NCBI RefSeq assembly: GCF_900176365.1
Contig: NZ_FWXY01000008.1
Span: forward strand, 62,001-126,000
Direction of reading: 5' to 3'
Length of the DNA stretch: 64,000 bases
From: Desulfocicer vacuolatum DSM 3385
GTDB lineage: Bacteria > Desulfobacterota > Desulfobacteria > Desulfobacterales > Desulfobacteraceae
Shown here in pieces: positions 52,278-62,500 of this stretch (its first letter is position 1; each line of letters opens with the position of its first letter). The notes beneath the pieces are model-generated. The model made no database searches and was not told the origin of the DNA. It was given only the letters and a program-made list of their open reading frames with translations. The translations under genes were made by a program, and so were the position numbers.

Positions 52278-54617
52278 TCAAATCTCCACAATGGTCATGC
52301 GATGACCATATCCATTGATAAGTTCAAACCCATTTTCCCTGGGCAGATATTCGGCCCAGAAGGTCATATTATTAATTTTTAAATGGCCTGTAAAATGACC
52401 TGTCTTTGGATCAAAAATCTTTTTTCCACTGTCTTCACAATGCTTTATAACAGCTTCCATATCCATTTCAAGTATCATTTTGCTGTTCAATTTTTTCTTA
52501 ACCCGGGAAGAAATTTTCAAATAAAAACCTTTTTCATCTTCATTTTTTTTCCCTTCTTCATTTACTTTTTGTCCTACTTTAAATGTCTTCCCCCAAAAAT
52601 TCATCAACATTTTTTGCTTCAGCTGAACCCGGTTATGTCGTCGAGCTGTATAGGTGGGAGGGGGCCGATGTGAATGGTGAAGGCTAAAAAGAATATCCAG
52701 AATATGAAAAACAGGTTTTCCGGAAGAGGCAAAAATATCCCGGCAATTGACGCAATAGGTAATATAGGGGTGATCATTCTGATTAACCCTTGATTTGATC
52801 ATCTCATGGGTATAATTGGGGTTTGCAATGGATATATGCCCTCCCCAGCTGCAACATTGGGCAAGAGCACCTTCCATGGCAAGGGGCTCCATGGTGAAGC
52901 CTGATTTTGCAACCAATTGGCGGATACACTGCTGTAGCTGAGGTTCTTGCCGACTGGCACAGGGATCAAAAACCGACACTGTTTTTCCTGCACCGACCCC
53001 GGCAACAGAACAATTCCATTCCAGCAAAAAATCATATAAAAATACGCCCTCAATTTCCGGCAGATACTGCTTAAACATCTGTTTACATGTGGGGCAGGCA
53101 AAAATGGCCCCGGGTTTTCCCAAAGAAAACCATTGACTGCGAATGTTATCAATAACATTTTTATGAAGTTTAACCTCCCCGGCCCACTGGGCAGGTGCTC
53201 CGCAACAATTAAGCATCAAGGCTGTATCCGGCTTTTCAGCCAGAATTTTGCTATAACTTTCAATGACATAGCGCACATCGGAAGCCCCCAGCTGACACCC
53301 TGGAAAAAACATATATTCACTGCCATTGTATTTGTCAGGAATTCTGGTTAATTGGGCCTGATCACCGTTGGCAAATGCCATATCCTGTAACCAGAAATCA
53401 TGATATGCCCATGGCATGGCCCCTTTTTGCGTCATGGCAGCATGGCTTTGCAGCAAAAATTCACCCACATCTATATTCTGGGGACACACTGTTTTACAAA
53501 GCCCGCAATGGTTGCAGGTGGAGATAAATCTTGTGGCAATGGTACCGTCCCCAGCCAGGGTGCCGGGGTTAATGGTGGCCTCCACATCATCTGCAATGTT
53601 TTGGGGATATTTATTGGAATGCCCCATGAGATCACAATAACGGACACAGGCGTCACAGGAACATTTCATACACCTTTTTGCCTCTTTTAAAGCTTCATCC
53701 CGGGTATAGAAAGTCCCATTGGCCGGAACCACCGGAGGGGCGGTTATAATTTGGTCTCTATCCATCCTGAGACGGGTTCCCCGGGGCTGTTCCGGGGCAT
53801 TCATGGTGCCCACCTTGATATATCTCTCCATGGCATGCACCACCTTAAGGCCATCTGCCAAGGCCTTACAACTGTCACAGCCTGTCAGGGAGCCCCCCAT
53901 GAAAACACCGGGCCGTCTGGTGGCAAAGGCCCCATTCTTATCTCTTATCAGACCAAAATCATCTCCGCCCTTTCCTGTGGCTACGTAGATGGCATCAAAC
54001 GCCGGTTGCAGTTCATCAATGCTTGCAATTTCCCGGTGTAAAAGCGTATATGTCTCGTGAATAAATTGCCGTTCAATATCATCCAAAAACAGATCCGGGG
54101 GCAATAGATCCCACAAATGTCCGCCAATGCGCCGGGATTTTTCATAAACAGTGACATCATATTTTTTTTCACAAAGGCGAAGGGCGCAGGCAAGACCGCT
54201 TATCCCGGCCCCTATAATGGCCACCCGCTTATTTTTCAGCGGCATGTTGTAACTGTTGGGGGCGGTTCTTGTGGCATAATCCATGGCGGCTTTTTCCAGA
54301 AGCTTCATGGAAACGGCACTGTCTTTTTCCTTTCTGATGCACACCTTTTTACACGGTTCATCACACAGCCTGGAAACAATAGAGGGGAATCCCACTGCAT
54401 TATGATAGGCCCTGAACGCAACATTGAACCCGCCCCGCTGCATCTTGTCCATGAATCCGGTCACATCCAGATGAAAAGGACAGACAGCAGTACAAAACGC
54501 CTGTTCATTTTGCAAACAATTTTCAACACCTTTCAGGTTGATATTCCAATAGCCTGATTTCACCCGGATAAACCTCCTTACAGGGCTTGATTTTAAGTTC
54601 GCCACTTTTGGCAACAC
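52278..54617 (-). CDS. FAD/NAD-linked oxidoreductase with two [4Fe-4S] clusters and CCG domain (DVU_1558-type)
   Basis: 779-residue multidomain electron-transfer protein. N-terminal glutamate-synthase-like cysteine sets CTAVCPFHLDV and CDEPCKKVC (about residues 42-93), then the FAD dinucleotide motif VAIIGAGISGLACALRLCE near 134. Next comes a ferredoxin-type pair CMKCSCDACVRYC (about 317) and CNHCGLCKTVCPQNIDVGEF (about 365), then two heterodisulfide-reductase-like CCG motifs, LNCCGAPAQWAGE and QCCSWGGH. It ends in a separate C-terminal domain of about 110 residues. This is the architecture I know as the pyridine-nucleotide-disulfide oxidoreductase/dicluster-binding protein of sulfate reducers, next to the aldehyde oxidoreductase. 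A likely role is electron transfer to or from that enzyme, or its cofactor maturation; both are inference. Confidence 0.85.
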   Translation of the reverse strand: MLPKVANLKSSPVRRFIRVKSGYWNINLKGVENCLQNEQAFCTAVCPFHLDVTGFMDKMQRGGFNVAFRAYHNAVGFPSIVSRLCDEPCKKVCIRKEKDSAVSMKLLEKAAMDYATRTAPNSYNMPLKNKRVAIIGAGISGLACALRLCEKKYDVTVYEKSRRIGGHLWDLLPPDLFLDDIERQFIHETYTLLHREIASIDELQPAFDAIYVATGKGGDDFGLIRDKNGAFATRRPGVFMGGSLTGCDSCKALADGLKVVHAMERYIKVGTMNAPEQPRGTRLRMDRDQIITAPPVVPANGTFYTRDEALKEAKRCMKCSCDACVRYCDLMGHSNKYPQNIADDVEATINPGTLAGDGTIATRFISTCNHCGLCKTVCPQNIDVGEFLLQSHAAMTQKGAMPWAYHDFWLQDMAFANGDQAQLTRIPDKYNGSEYMFFPGCQLGASDVRYVIESYSKILAEKPDTALMLNCCGAPAQWAGEVKLHKNVIDNIRSQWFSLGKPGAIFACPTCKQMFKQYLPEIEGVFLYDFLLEWNCSVAGVGAGKTVSVFDPCASRQEPQLQQCIRQLVAKSGFTMEPLAMEGALAQCCSWGGHISIANPNYTHEMIKSRVNQNDHPYITYCVNCRDIFASSGKPVFHILDILFSLHHSHRPPPTYTARRHNRVQLKQKMLMNFWGKTFKVGQKVNEEGKKNEDEKGFYLKISSRVKKKLNSKMILEMDMEAVIKHCEDSGKKIFDPKTGHFTGHLKINNMTFWAEYLPRENGFELINGYGHRMTIVEI

Positions 54618-54759
54618 ATATCAGTTGTCAATAATTAAATGGCTGAAATTTGTAATGATATTAGTTTTTTGAAAGTTTTGTGCGTACCCACGGGGCAAAG
54701 GTAAAACCAAGTTCTCCTTACATTTACACAAGCAAACCCAATATTTAACTTTGTGGATT
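54618..54759. other. Gap left of the 101-bp MITE
   Basis: Non-coding sequence upstream of the dicluster gene. The stretch 54719-54749 (CATTTACACAAGCAAACCCAATATTTAAC) resembles the right end of the family-2 MITE and may be a remnant. TGTGGATT at 54752-54759 is the left target duplication of the next element. Confidence 0.4.
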
Positions 54760-54860
54760 GTAAGATCTCAATAACCTGGGGTGATGAACCCGCTTCAACC
54801 TTAAACGCTGATTGGCATTTGAAATGATTTCCTGAATGCCCTGATTTATTGAGATCTTAC
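54760..54860 (+). mobile_element. 101-bp MITE with 15-bp inverted repeats and 8-bp target duplication
   Basis: Perfect terminal inverted repeats GTAAGATCTCAATAA (54760-54774) and TTATTGAGATCTTAC (54846-54860) bound a gene-free 101-bp element, flanked by the perfect direct repeat TGTGGATT (54752-54759 and 54861-54868). The GTAA ends and 8-bp duplications again match the IS66 family hallmarks, but the interior differs from the 132-bp element, so it derives from another IS66-type parent. It lies between the aldehyde oxidoreductase gene and its accessory genes. Confidence 0.88.
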
Positions 54861-54863
54861 TGT

Positions 54864-55030
54864 GGATTCATAATGTCCGTAAGGGCAGACAATCCATATT
54901 ATATATTGCCACCACGGACACACCTCATATTGCACCTTGTTTTAGCCACAACAAAGATAAAAATGTCCCGAATTTACAGGTAAAATCCAGAAAGGATTTT
55001 CAAGCTTTGTTGTGGGTTGACCAAGATTAG
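54864..55030. repeat. Family-3 repeat copy, diverged
   Basis: Contains ATGTCCGTAAGGGCAGAC, TTGCCACCACGGACACACC, AGCCACAACAAAGAT and ATTTTCAAGCTTTGTTGTGGGTTGACC. These match modules of the copies at 15749-16036 and 39225-39388. It lies directly downstream of the aldehyde oxidoreductase stop codon. Confidence 0.6.
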
Positions 55031-55054
55031 ACCATGTGCAACTCCCCCCCCCTC

Positions 55055-57976
55055 TTAGTAAAACTTGGAACCATCACTTTCACCCAAGGACTCAAACATA
55101 TCATGACCCCGGAATTTAACGGGATTTGCCTTGATATTTTCCAGCTCATCATAGAGATCCGAACCCAGAAAATACTTCTTCGGAGGCTTAATTTTTTTAC
55201 CTGCTGCCAGTGTTTCCAAACCGGCTTTTATCTTTTCGGGTTTTGCAGGCAAATCAAATATCCGCACACCACAGGCATTATAAATGGCATTGATAACTGC
55301 CACATGACCGGAAGACTGGAATGCCTCAGAGGCTCCGGAAGAGCCAAAGGGCCCATCTTCCCGGGGATTTTCACAAGGAATGAGAATAATTTCATCGGGG
55401 ATATCCTTGATATAAGGCACACCGCTTCTGGCAATATTGGTGTGTTTTTTTACATCACTGTAATCTTCGCTCAAGGCAAAACCGATGCTGTGGGAAATTC
55501 CGCCATAGGCCTGACCGTTCACCGCATCAATATTACCGATTTTGCCAACATCATAGACACAGACAAATCGCAACACAGTGGTCTTGCCGGTGGCAGTATC
55601 CACCTCCACCTCTGCCATATTCAGCACATAGGTAAATGCCGGGGTGGGATCTCCAATTCCGGTATTGGGATCAAGTCGGGTGATGGAAGTATCTGTCATG
55701 CAGGTATATGTTTCTTCATACCGGGTCTCAATTCCCTCTTGTTTCATCTCCTCGTAGGTTCTGTAGGTTCCGTCCTCTTTGCGCATGGCTGCCATGAGTT
55801 TTTCTGCGGCAAGTTTTGTGGCATGGCCATTCATATAGTGGGAACGGCTGGCAGCGGACATGCCGCTGTCGGGACAGATTTTGGTGTCGTTCTGGCACAG
55901 TCTGACCCTGTCCGGTGTAACGCCCATGGGTTTTAAGGCTTCAAGGGTGACCATCAAAGAGCCCACATCACCTCCCTGGCCCAGATCCTGCCATGTATCA
56001 TACTTAAGAATCATGTTATCTGCATCCAGTTCCAGCACAATGGTGGCTTGATCTGTACCACCCTCGGTGACATTAAATCCACCCCAGGCAATGCCCACGC
56101 CCCTTCTTTTTTCCGGTGTATCCTCAGCTTTGGCCCGGGCAACGGCGTTATCATAATGGGGGCGCAGTTTTTCCATCATCTCTTCCATGGGATAATCTTT
56201 AAACACATGGCTGTTTATGTTTGTGTCCCCGGGTCTTGCAATATTTTTCCACCGGAACTCAAAGGGGTCAATATTCATTTTTTCAGCCAGCATATCCATC
56301 AATGCCTCGGACATGGTGTATGCCTGGGGAGACCCATAACTTCGATATGCCGTTCCAAAGGTATGGTTGGTATTGGCCACCCGGCACAGCCCTGCCACAT
56401 GGGGTACTTTGTAAGGGAAAAAAGAAAAACGCACCGGTTTTTCCATTACATGATCCCCTCCCCAGGAGTATGCGCCGTGGTCCAGTCCCACATCAAATTC
56501 CGCACCGGTTATCTTGCCTTCTTCATCACAGGCCACCCGTCCATTGGAAAAGGAAGGGCAGCGTTTGCCACTGAAGTGCTGGTGCTCTTCATAGGTTAAA
56601 GAAAGGGCCACAGGTCCATTTACAGCAACAGCTGCAGCACCGGCCAGGCAAAGATCTCCGGCATTGGTGGACCAGCCGAAACTTGCACCGTTAAAATTAT
56701 CCACAATGCGAAGCTTTTCCCGGGGCACGCCAAGGGAGACACCAATACGGCTGATGGATGTGTAAAGCCCCTGGGACTTGCATTGAAATGTTAAAGAATC
56801 ATCTTCGTCAAAGTATGCCTGCACTGTGCACCCTTCAATGGAAAGATGGGGTTCCCGGGTGGAATAAAAACTGCCTTCCACACTACAGGCAGAATTATCA
56901 AGAATTTCCGGCACCTTTTCTGCATCTTCCAGGGCATCTCCCTTTAAAACCGGCTGAACGCAAAAAAGATTTGGAGTATCATCATGGACACGGATGGCAT
57001 CGGGCATCACCGCATCCAGAAAGTTAAGGTACTCTGGAAGCGGTTCAAAATCCACCTTTACTTTGGCAGCTGCGGCCCGGGCCTGGTCAAGGGTGTTGGC
57101 AACGGCCAGGGCCACCACATCCCCATAACGAAATATTTTATCATCGCAAAGAATCTTTCGGCTGGGCAGTGTAACAGTGCTGCGTTCGTGGAGATTGGCC
57201 TCGGCCATCTGGTTGGTGCCACCGTTTGCCTTTATCTCTTCATGGGTGATGATTTTAACAACACCGGGCATTTTTGCAGCTTCGGCAGTATCAATGTTCA
57301 GAATTTTTGCATGGTGTGCCACCCTTGGCTGTACCACTGCCACATGAAGGGTTTCCCTCGGCATTTTCAGGGCCATGTCTTCACCGTAATCGGCAAGTCC
57401 GGTGACCTTGGCAAGGGCTGCCGGCCTTACCAATGGCTTTCCATAACATTCATTATCTTCAGGTACCTTGTAAGTGATATCCTCAATGGTGGCCTCCCCC
57501 CGGACAACCTTTGCCGCAGCCATCACTGCATCCACAAGTTGTTTGTATCCGGTACAGCGGCACACATTACGATGTTTTTGAAACCAGTCCCGAACTTCCT
57601 GACGGGTGGGATTATCATTCTGTAAAAGCAGGGCATACGAAGAGACAATAAAACCGGGGGAACAGAATCCGCACTGAACGGCCCCATGATTCATCCAGGC
57701 CACTTGCAAAGGATGCAGATTATCGGGAGTTCCAATGCCTTCAAGGGTTGTAATCTTACTGTACTCTTCAATGGTTCTCACCTTTTTGGTACAAGAGCGA
57801 ATCAGCTTTCCATTTAGTATCACCGAGCATGATCCGCAAACCCCTGTATCACAACCGACTTTAACACTTGTGAGCCCGATGCGGCGTAGCACCAAGGCCA
57901 GGGAGTCTTTTTCCGGATCACAAATAAGCATGCGATCAGCACCATTGATATTTAACCACATTTTTCTTGGTTTCAT
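55055..57976 (-). CDS. mop: Molybdenum-containing aldehyde oxidoreductase (Mop type)
   Basis: 973-residue member of the xanthine oxidase family, oxidising aldehydes to carboxylic acids with a molybdopterin cofactor. The N-terminal plant-ferredoxin-like [2Fe-2S] domain has Cys 42, 47, 50 and 62 (GCDTGVCGSC...IRSC). The second [2Fe-2S] domain has VQCGFCSPGF and NVCRCTGYKQL. The Mo-binding part follows with RVAHHAKI, GASFGWSTNAGDL, TAYRSYGSPQAYTMSEALMD, NVTEGGTDQATIVLELD, and the C-terminal GSSGASEAFQSSGH block that holds the catalytic Glu. It is about 65 residues longer than the D. gigas enzyme (907). GGAGGAAA lies 8 bases before the ATG. Its downstream partners are at 54617 and 52274, separated by two repeats. 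Confidence 0.95.
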   Translation of the reverse strand: MKPRKMWLNINGADRMLICDPEKDSLALVLRRIGLTSVKVGCDTGVCGSCSVILNGKLIRSCTKKVRTIEEYSKITTLEGIGTPDNLHPLQVAWMNHGAVQCGFCSPGFIVSSYALLLQNDNPTRQEVRDWFQKHRNVCRCTGYKQLVDAVMAAAKVVRGEATIEDITYKVPEDNECYGKPLVRPAALAKVTGLADYGEDMALKMPRETLHVAVVQPRVAHHAKILNIDTAEAAKMPGVVKIITHEEIKANGGTNQMAEANLHERSTVTLPSRKILCDDKIFRYGDVVALAVANTLDQARAAAAKVKVDFEPLPEYLNFLDAVMPDAIRVHDDTPNLFCVQPVLKGDALEDAEKVPEILDNSACSVEGSFYSTREPHLSIEGCTVQAYFDEDDSLTFQCKSQGLYTSISRIGVSLGVPREKLRIVDNFNGASFGWSTNAGDLCLAGAAAVAVNGPVALSLTYEEHQHFSGKRCPSFSNGRVACDEEGKITGAEFDVGLDHGAYSWGGDHVMEKPVRFSFFPYKVPHVAGLCRVANTNHTFGTAYRSYGSPQAYTMSEALMDMLAEKMNIDPFEFRWKNIARPGDTNINSHVFKDYPMEEMMEKLRPHYDNAVARAKAEDTPEKRRGVGIAWGGFNVTEGGTDQATIVLELDADNMILKYDTWQDLGQGGDVGSLMVTLEALKPMGVTPDRVRLCQNDTKICPDSGMSAASRSHYMNGHATKLAAEKLMAAMRKEDGTYRTYEEMKQEGIETRYEETYTCMTDTSITRLDPNTGIGDPTPAFTYVLNMAEVEVDTATGKTTVLRFVCVYDVGKIGNIDAVNGQAYGGISHSIGFALSEDYSDVKKHTNIARSGVPYIKDIPDEIILIPCENPREDGPFGSSGASEAFQSSGHVAVINAIYNACGVRIFDLPAKPEKIKAGLETLAAGKKIKPPKKYFLGSDLYDELENIKANPVKFRGHDMFESLGESDGSKFY

Positions 57977-58404
57977 AAAATAAATTTCCTCCGGATTTTT
58001 TTAATCATTAAATTGGGCATCCTTATATATAATCCCAAAGGAGATGTTTGCACTTTGTTAAAAAATATTCCCGGAAAAACTAATATGTTCTAAAAACTGC
58101 AAAGATTAAAATGTAAGGAGGCCTGGAATTAAGTTTATAAAATATGAACAATTCAATTTTCGGATTGTTTAACGCAGAGGATATAAGTTGTCAATATTAA
58201 TATATTTTTTGGCATAAATACCATAAAAACCTTCTAAAATATGACGATTTAAACCCAAAACCGACCCAAACGAACTTCAAACAACTCTATTTTGACATAC
58301 ATAAGCTGCATCATTGTCAAGCTTTAATCCCAACAAACAGCACATGAAAAAATAAAAACTTGAACATAAACATGCAGATAATGATAGAATGCCCCATTGA
58401 ATGA
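57977..58404. other. Promoter region between mop and the acyl-CoA hydrolase
   Basis: AT-rich divergent region of over 400 bases. It holds the mop ribosome-binding site, an AAGGAGGCC tract at 58116-58125, and a candidate mop promoter at 58166-58194. Otherwise nothing recognised. Confidence 0.4.
58166..58194 (-). promoter_or_regulatory. Candidate sigma-70 promoter of mop
   Basis: On the minus strand TTGACA (58194-58189) is followed after exactly 17 bases by TAAACA (58171-58166). It lies about 190 bases before the mop ATG. Computational guess by eye only. Confidence 0.35.
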
Positions 58405-58534
58405 GTAAATATTTGGCAGCCCCCCATCTTCACCTGTTTTGATGGACTCACCAGACATTGGTATGCGACACGACGGTCCCAAACAGGCAAATATGAGGCT
58501 CTGCCAAAATATTTACATAACCAAACCCATACCT
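58405..58534 (+). mobile_element. Diverged family-2 MITE copy
   Basis: The left end GTAAATATTTGGCAGC matches GTAAATATTCGGCCAG of the intact element at 46640; the centre keeps CTTCACCTGTTTT, GGACTCACC, GTATGCGACACGACGGTCCCAAACAGG and the right arm CTGCCAAAATATTTAC. The far right end has decayed and no target duplication remains. Its arms still pair as a long hairpin. It lies about 30 bases upstream of the acyl-CoA hydrolase start, on the same strand as the other two copies relative to their genes. Confidence 0.7.
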
Positions 58535-58565
58535 GAGATCTGTTGCCGTAAAAGAAAGGAAACAA

Positions 58566-59591
58566 ATGACCCGACAAATAAAAACCCCGGCGGATTCAGA
58601 ATGTTTTATTGCAGAAATTATCGGAGAAGAAAGTCTTATCGGACAACGCATGTCCGCAGGAAAGCTGTTTCAAATGATGGATATTGCCGCAGCCAGTGCA
58701 GGGGCCAGGCATTCGGAATCCTCCCTTGTGACCCTTTCTTTTGATCGCATTGAACTGCTTGATCCCATCTGTCACAGGGATTACGTCCGTTATGATGCCT
58801 ATGTGATTGAAGTGGGACGTTCTTCCATGGTGATCAAAGTAGATGGATCCTATAAACCCCCGGGCGAGCTGGAACCGGTGCCGGGCCACAGCCACATCAT
58901 TACCATGGTGGCCATTGATGAGCACAGAAAACCCAATAAAAATATTCCCAAACTGGAATATCGAACCCCCAAAGACCTTGAATTGAAAAAATTGGCGGAA
59001 ATGAGGCAACGTTTTTTAACCGGTCGCCAAAAAATGAAGCGATCTGTTTTCAGTCTGGAGAAAATCCCGGATGAATGGTTGAGGGATTACTATCATCGCA
59101 AGGCTCATTTTACCCCCAAAGCCACAGAACTTGTCACCCGAAGACGTTTTTTACCCCGGAATACCAACGTGCTTGGCAATATCTTTGGTGGTGATACGGT
59201 GGAAATGATGGCAGAACTGGCACTGGCCACGGCCCGGCAGTTCACCGGTAACCACCGTATGGTGACCATTGCCATGGAGGATGTTTTTTTTCTTAAACCG
59301 CTTCAGCTGGAAAATATCTTTGAAATGTGCGCCCATGTGATTTTTGTTGCCAACACCACATTGGTGGTGGAAATAACGGTGAAAGCAGTTCCATTGTATG
59401 ACACAGAAGATTCTTATGTCACCAATAACGGTTTTTTTACTGTGCTGAATTACGATCGGTCCGGAAGAAAAAAAGCAATTGCCAACGGCCTTGACATGAC
59501 CCGATGTGATCTTGAAACCCGCCGGCACTATCTCAATGAGTTGGTCAAGTACGAAAAACGAACGGGACGTCAAGTCACCTGGAACGGTTAA
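58566..59591 (+). CDS. Acyl-CoA hydrolase with two hotdog domains
   Basis: 341-residue thioesterase of the cytosolic acyl-CoA hydrolase (BACH/YciA-like) class. Two hotdog domains in tandem: the first at about 15-135 (LFQMMDIAAASAGARHSES, VTLSFDRIELLDPICHRDYVRYD), the second at about 190-320 (NVLGNIFGGDTVEMMAELALATARQFTG, VTIAMEDVFFLKPLQLENIFEMCAHVIF). It should release free fatty acids from acyl-CoA. AAGGAAACAA precedes the ATG. Its stop codon overlaps that of the convergent sensor-kinase gene by three bases (GTTAAC), leaving no room for a terminator. Confidence 0.9.
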   Translation: MTRQIKTPADSECFIAEIIGEESLIGQRMSAGKLFQMMDIAAASAGARHSESSLVTLSFDRIELLDPICHRDYVRYDAYVIEVGRSSMVIKVDGSYKPPGELEPVPGHSHIITMVAIDEHRKPNKNIPKLEYRTPKDLELKKLAEMRQRFLTGRQKMKRSVFSLEKIPDEWLRDYYHRKAHFTPKATELVTRRRFLPRNTNVLGNIFGGDTVEMMAELALATARQFTGNHRMVTIAMEDVFFLKPLQLENIFEMCAHVIFVANTTLVVEITVKAVPLYDTEDSYVTNNGFFTVLNYDRSGRKKAIANGLDMTRCDLETRRHYLNELVKYEKRTGRQVTWNG

Positions 59592-62500
59592 CGCTTATTA
59601 TCCAGAACATCCCGTACCATCTTTGCCATGTCGCAAAGAACCACAGGTTTCATGAGAAACCCCCTTATACCCATTTTGTCAGCATCTTTTTTGCTGAAAG
59701 ATTCACTGAATCCCGTGCAAATGATGATGTTCACATCAGGTTTCAACAAAAGTAATTCCCGGGCAAGCTGTTCTCCGGTCATATCCGGCATGGTCATATC
59801 AGACATCACCAAATCATAGGAGTGGGGGGTTGTGGTGAATTTGTTCAATGCCTCTTTACTGTGGTTACAGGGAGTCACACGATATCCCAATCGTTCCAGC
59901 ATCATTGTTTCCATTGTCATAACGGCTTCATCATCATCCACCAGGAGAATGCACTCATTTCCCATGGGCAGCGAAGCTGCATTTTTGTTCACTGCATGGG
60001 GATTAACTCTATTTTTAATCATGGGAAAATAAACATTAAAGGTTGTCCCTTTTCCAGACTCACTGGCAACCTTTATTTCACCATTGTGGGCTTTTACAAT
60101 GCCAAACACAACGGCAAGCCCAAGTCCGGTTCCCTTGCCCTGTTCCTTTGTTGTAAAATAGGGATCAAATATTTTATCTATCACGGCAGTATCAATTCCA
60201 CAGCCATCATCCATAACGGTTAATTTTATATACCTTTTCGGTTTTATTAAAGAAATTTCAGGAGACTCATTTTCCATCCCCAGAACCACTTCCTCCACCT
60301 CGTCAAGTTTAACAATAATTTTTCCATGTTCCCCCACGGCATGGTAGGCATTGGTAATCAGATTCATGGCAATTTGGTGGATTTGTATGGTATCGCCCAG
60401 AATCATGCCGCATTCATCTTGAATTTGATTTACAATTTCAATATTTGTGGGGATGGTTGCTCTGATCAATTTTAAAGCCTCTTTTAAAATCATTTGAACT
60501 TTTACAGGAAGCATTTCAGACTGTGTCTGGCGACTAAAAATAAGAATCTGTTTCACAAGATCCCGTCCCCGTTTTCCTGCTTTAACAATGGCCTTTATAT
60601 TGGAATGCTCCACACTTCCTTCCGGAAAATTTTCCAAAAGCAGTTCAGAAAATCCAAGTATTGGAAACAAAATATTGTTAAAATCATGGGCAATTCCTCC
60701 GGCAAGGCTCCCTATGGACTCCAGCTTCTGGGCCTGCTGAAGATGGGCTTTCATTCGTTTTCGTTCCGTAAGGTCACGGACCACAGAAACCCATCCGGTC
60801 CGCACACCGGAATCATTTGTCAACGGCAGCACAATATGACTTGAGGGAAATGTGGTGCCATCTTTTTTTTTCATGATAAACTCAAAATCATTTAAATAAC
60901 CGTCTTTTTCCATGGCCCGGTGCAAATGCCCTTGAAATCGATTTAAATGAGATGAATCCACATGGAGAACCTGCGTTGTTTTTCCCATGAGATCTTTTTT
61001 ATTGAATTTAAAAATTGATTCAACAGCTTTGTTACATTCAATGATTTCTGGAGGAACATCGGAATTTAAAAGGAAAATTGCATCCAAATGGCTGTTATAT
61101 ATTTTATAAAACCGATCTGTTGTTTCCCAAAGCCTTTTTTCAACCTGTTTTTTTGCCGTGATATCCCTTACAATACCTTGAATTATAATATTTTTTTTAT
61201 CCACAATGCTGCTGCTGATATCCACATCAATGACAGAACCGTCTTTTCTTTTAAAGCGGGACTCAAAAATTATATATCCACGTTGCTGTGTCTTTTCCAA
61301 GGCATTTAATGACAAAGAGCGATCATTTTCAAAATGAAGATTCTGAACAGATAAATGTTTAAGCTCATCCACTTTGTAACCCAACATCGACTCAGCCTTT
61401 GCATTGGCATCGATAATAATTCCAGAGGAGTCATGTAAAATAACGGCATCATTGGATGCCTCAAAAAGAGAGCGATATTTTTCTTCGCTCTTGCGCAGGA
61501 ATTTTTCCAATTTTCTGCGCCCAAAAATATTGACGATTAAAAAAAAGATCAACATCAAAAGAGCAAAAAAGATAGATACGGTGACCCAGACAATGACTTT
61601 ATGAGCTTTATAAAAAGAACGGGGCTCATTGAATATCAAACTGCCAGCAGGAAGGTCTGCCCTGGAAATATCATGGGCTTTAAGCTGTTCATGGTCAAAT
61701 ACATATCGATTGGGACTGTCTGTGATAACATCAATCTGATCTGGTGAAACACCGGAAATAATCTGAAAAACCATATCACCCGCTGTCTTTGCCTGATCAA
61801 AATGACTGATTACCTTTCCCCCCAGAATGCCTTGCCCAATCCCATGATACCAAAGATGAAATAAGGGTATCTTTAAATCTCTTTTGATGGTGGACAGGGA
61901 TTCATGAAATTGGAGTGTCTTGCCGGTTTTATCTGTATATGCCGAAAATAACAGCACTGCTGTTTCTCTTCCCATGGAGCTCAGTTGCTCACCCAGCTCT
62001 TTCCAGGTCATTTCCCCCAGAGGAATGTGAGAAAATTTTGTTTCACGAAATTGCGGAGCCAGCCGGTAAAAAGTGGCAAGATCAGCCTGCCCGCTTGGCA
62101 GACTATCTGCAATGGCCATCACCCGGGATGCTTCCGGTTGGAGTTTAAGCATCAGCTCAATGGTTTCAGCCATGGAAACGGCCTCAATCACTCCTGTGAC
62201 AAAGGGGTTGTCATTTTGTGCACTGGCAAGTTCAACATTATTTACCCCCATAAAAACAATGGGGATTTCATTAAACAAAGCTTGTTGATGTTCAAGGGCA
62301 AATATCAGAGCATTATCATCCCCGGTGACAATGACATCATAGGGAGGCAGTTGTTCCAGCTTTCTGGCAAGTCCTTGTTTAAAAAGAATGATATTCAATT
62401 GATCTGAAAATCGCTTGGAATCCATAAATTCAATGTCAAGAAAAATATTTTTCCCTTCAAAGGAAGCGCTCAAGCCATCCACCTGTTGAAAAAATGTGGG

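Noticed and set aside
55034-55936. 300-residue plus-strand frame opposite the aldehyde oxidoreductase
   Set aside because: It is antisense to a well-supported gene; its cysteine- and histidine-rich composition is the usual shadow of the real frame.
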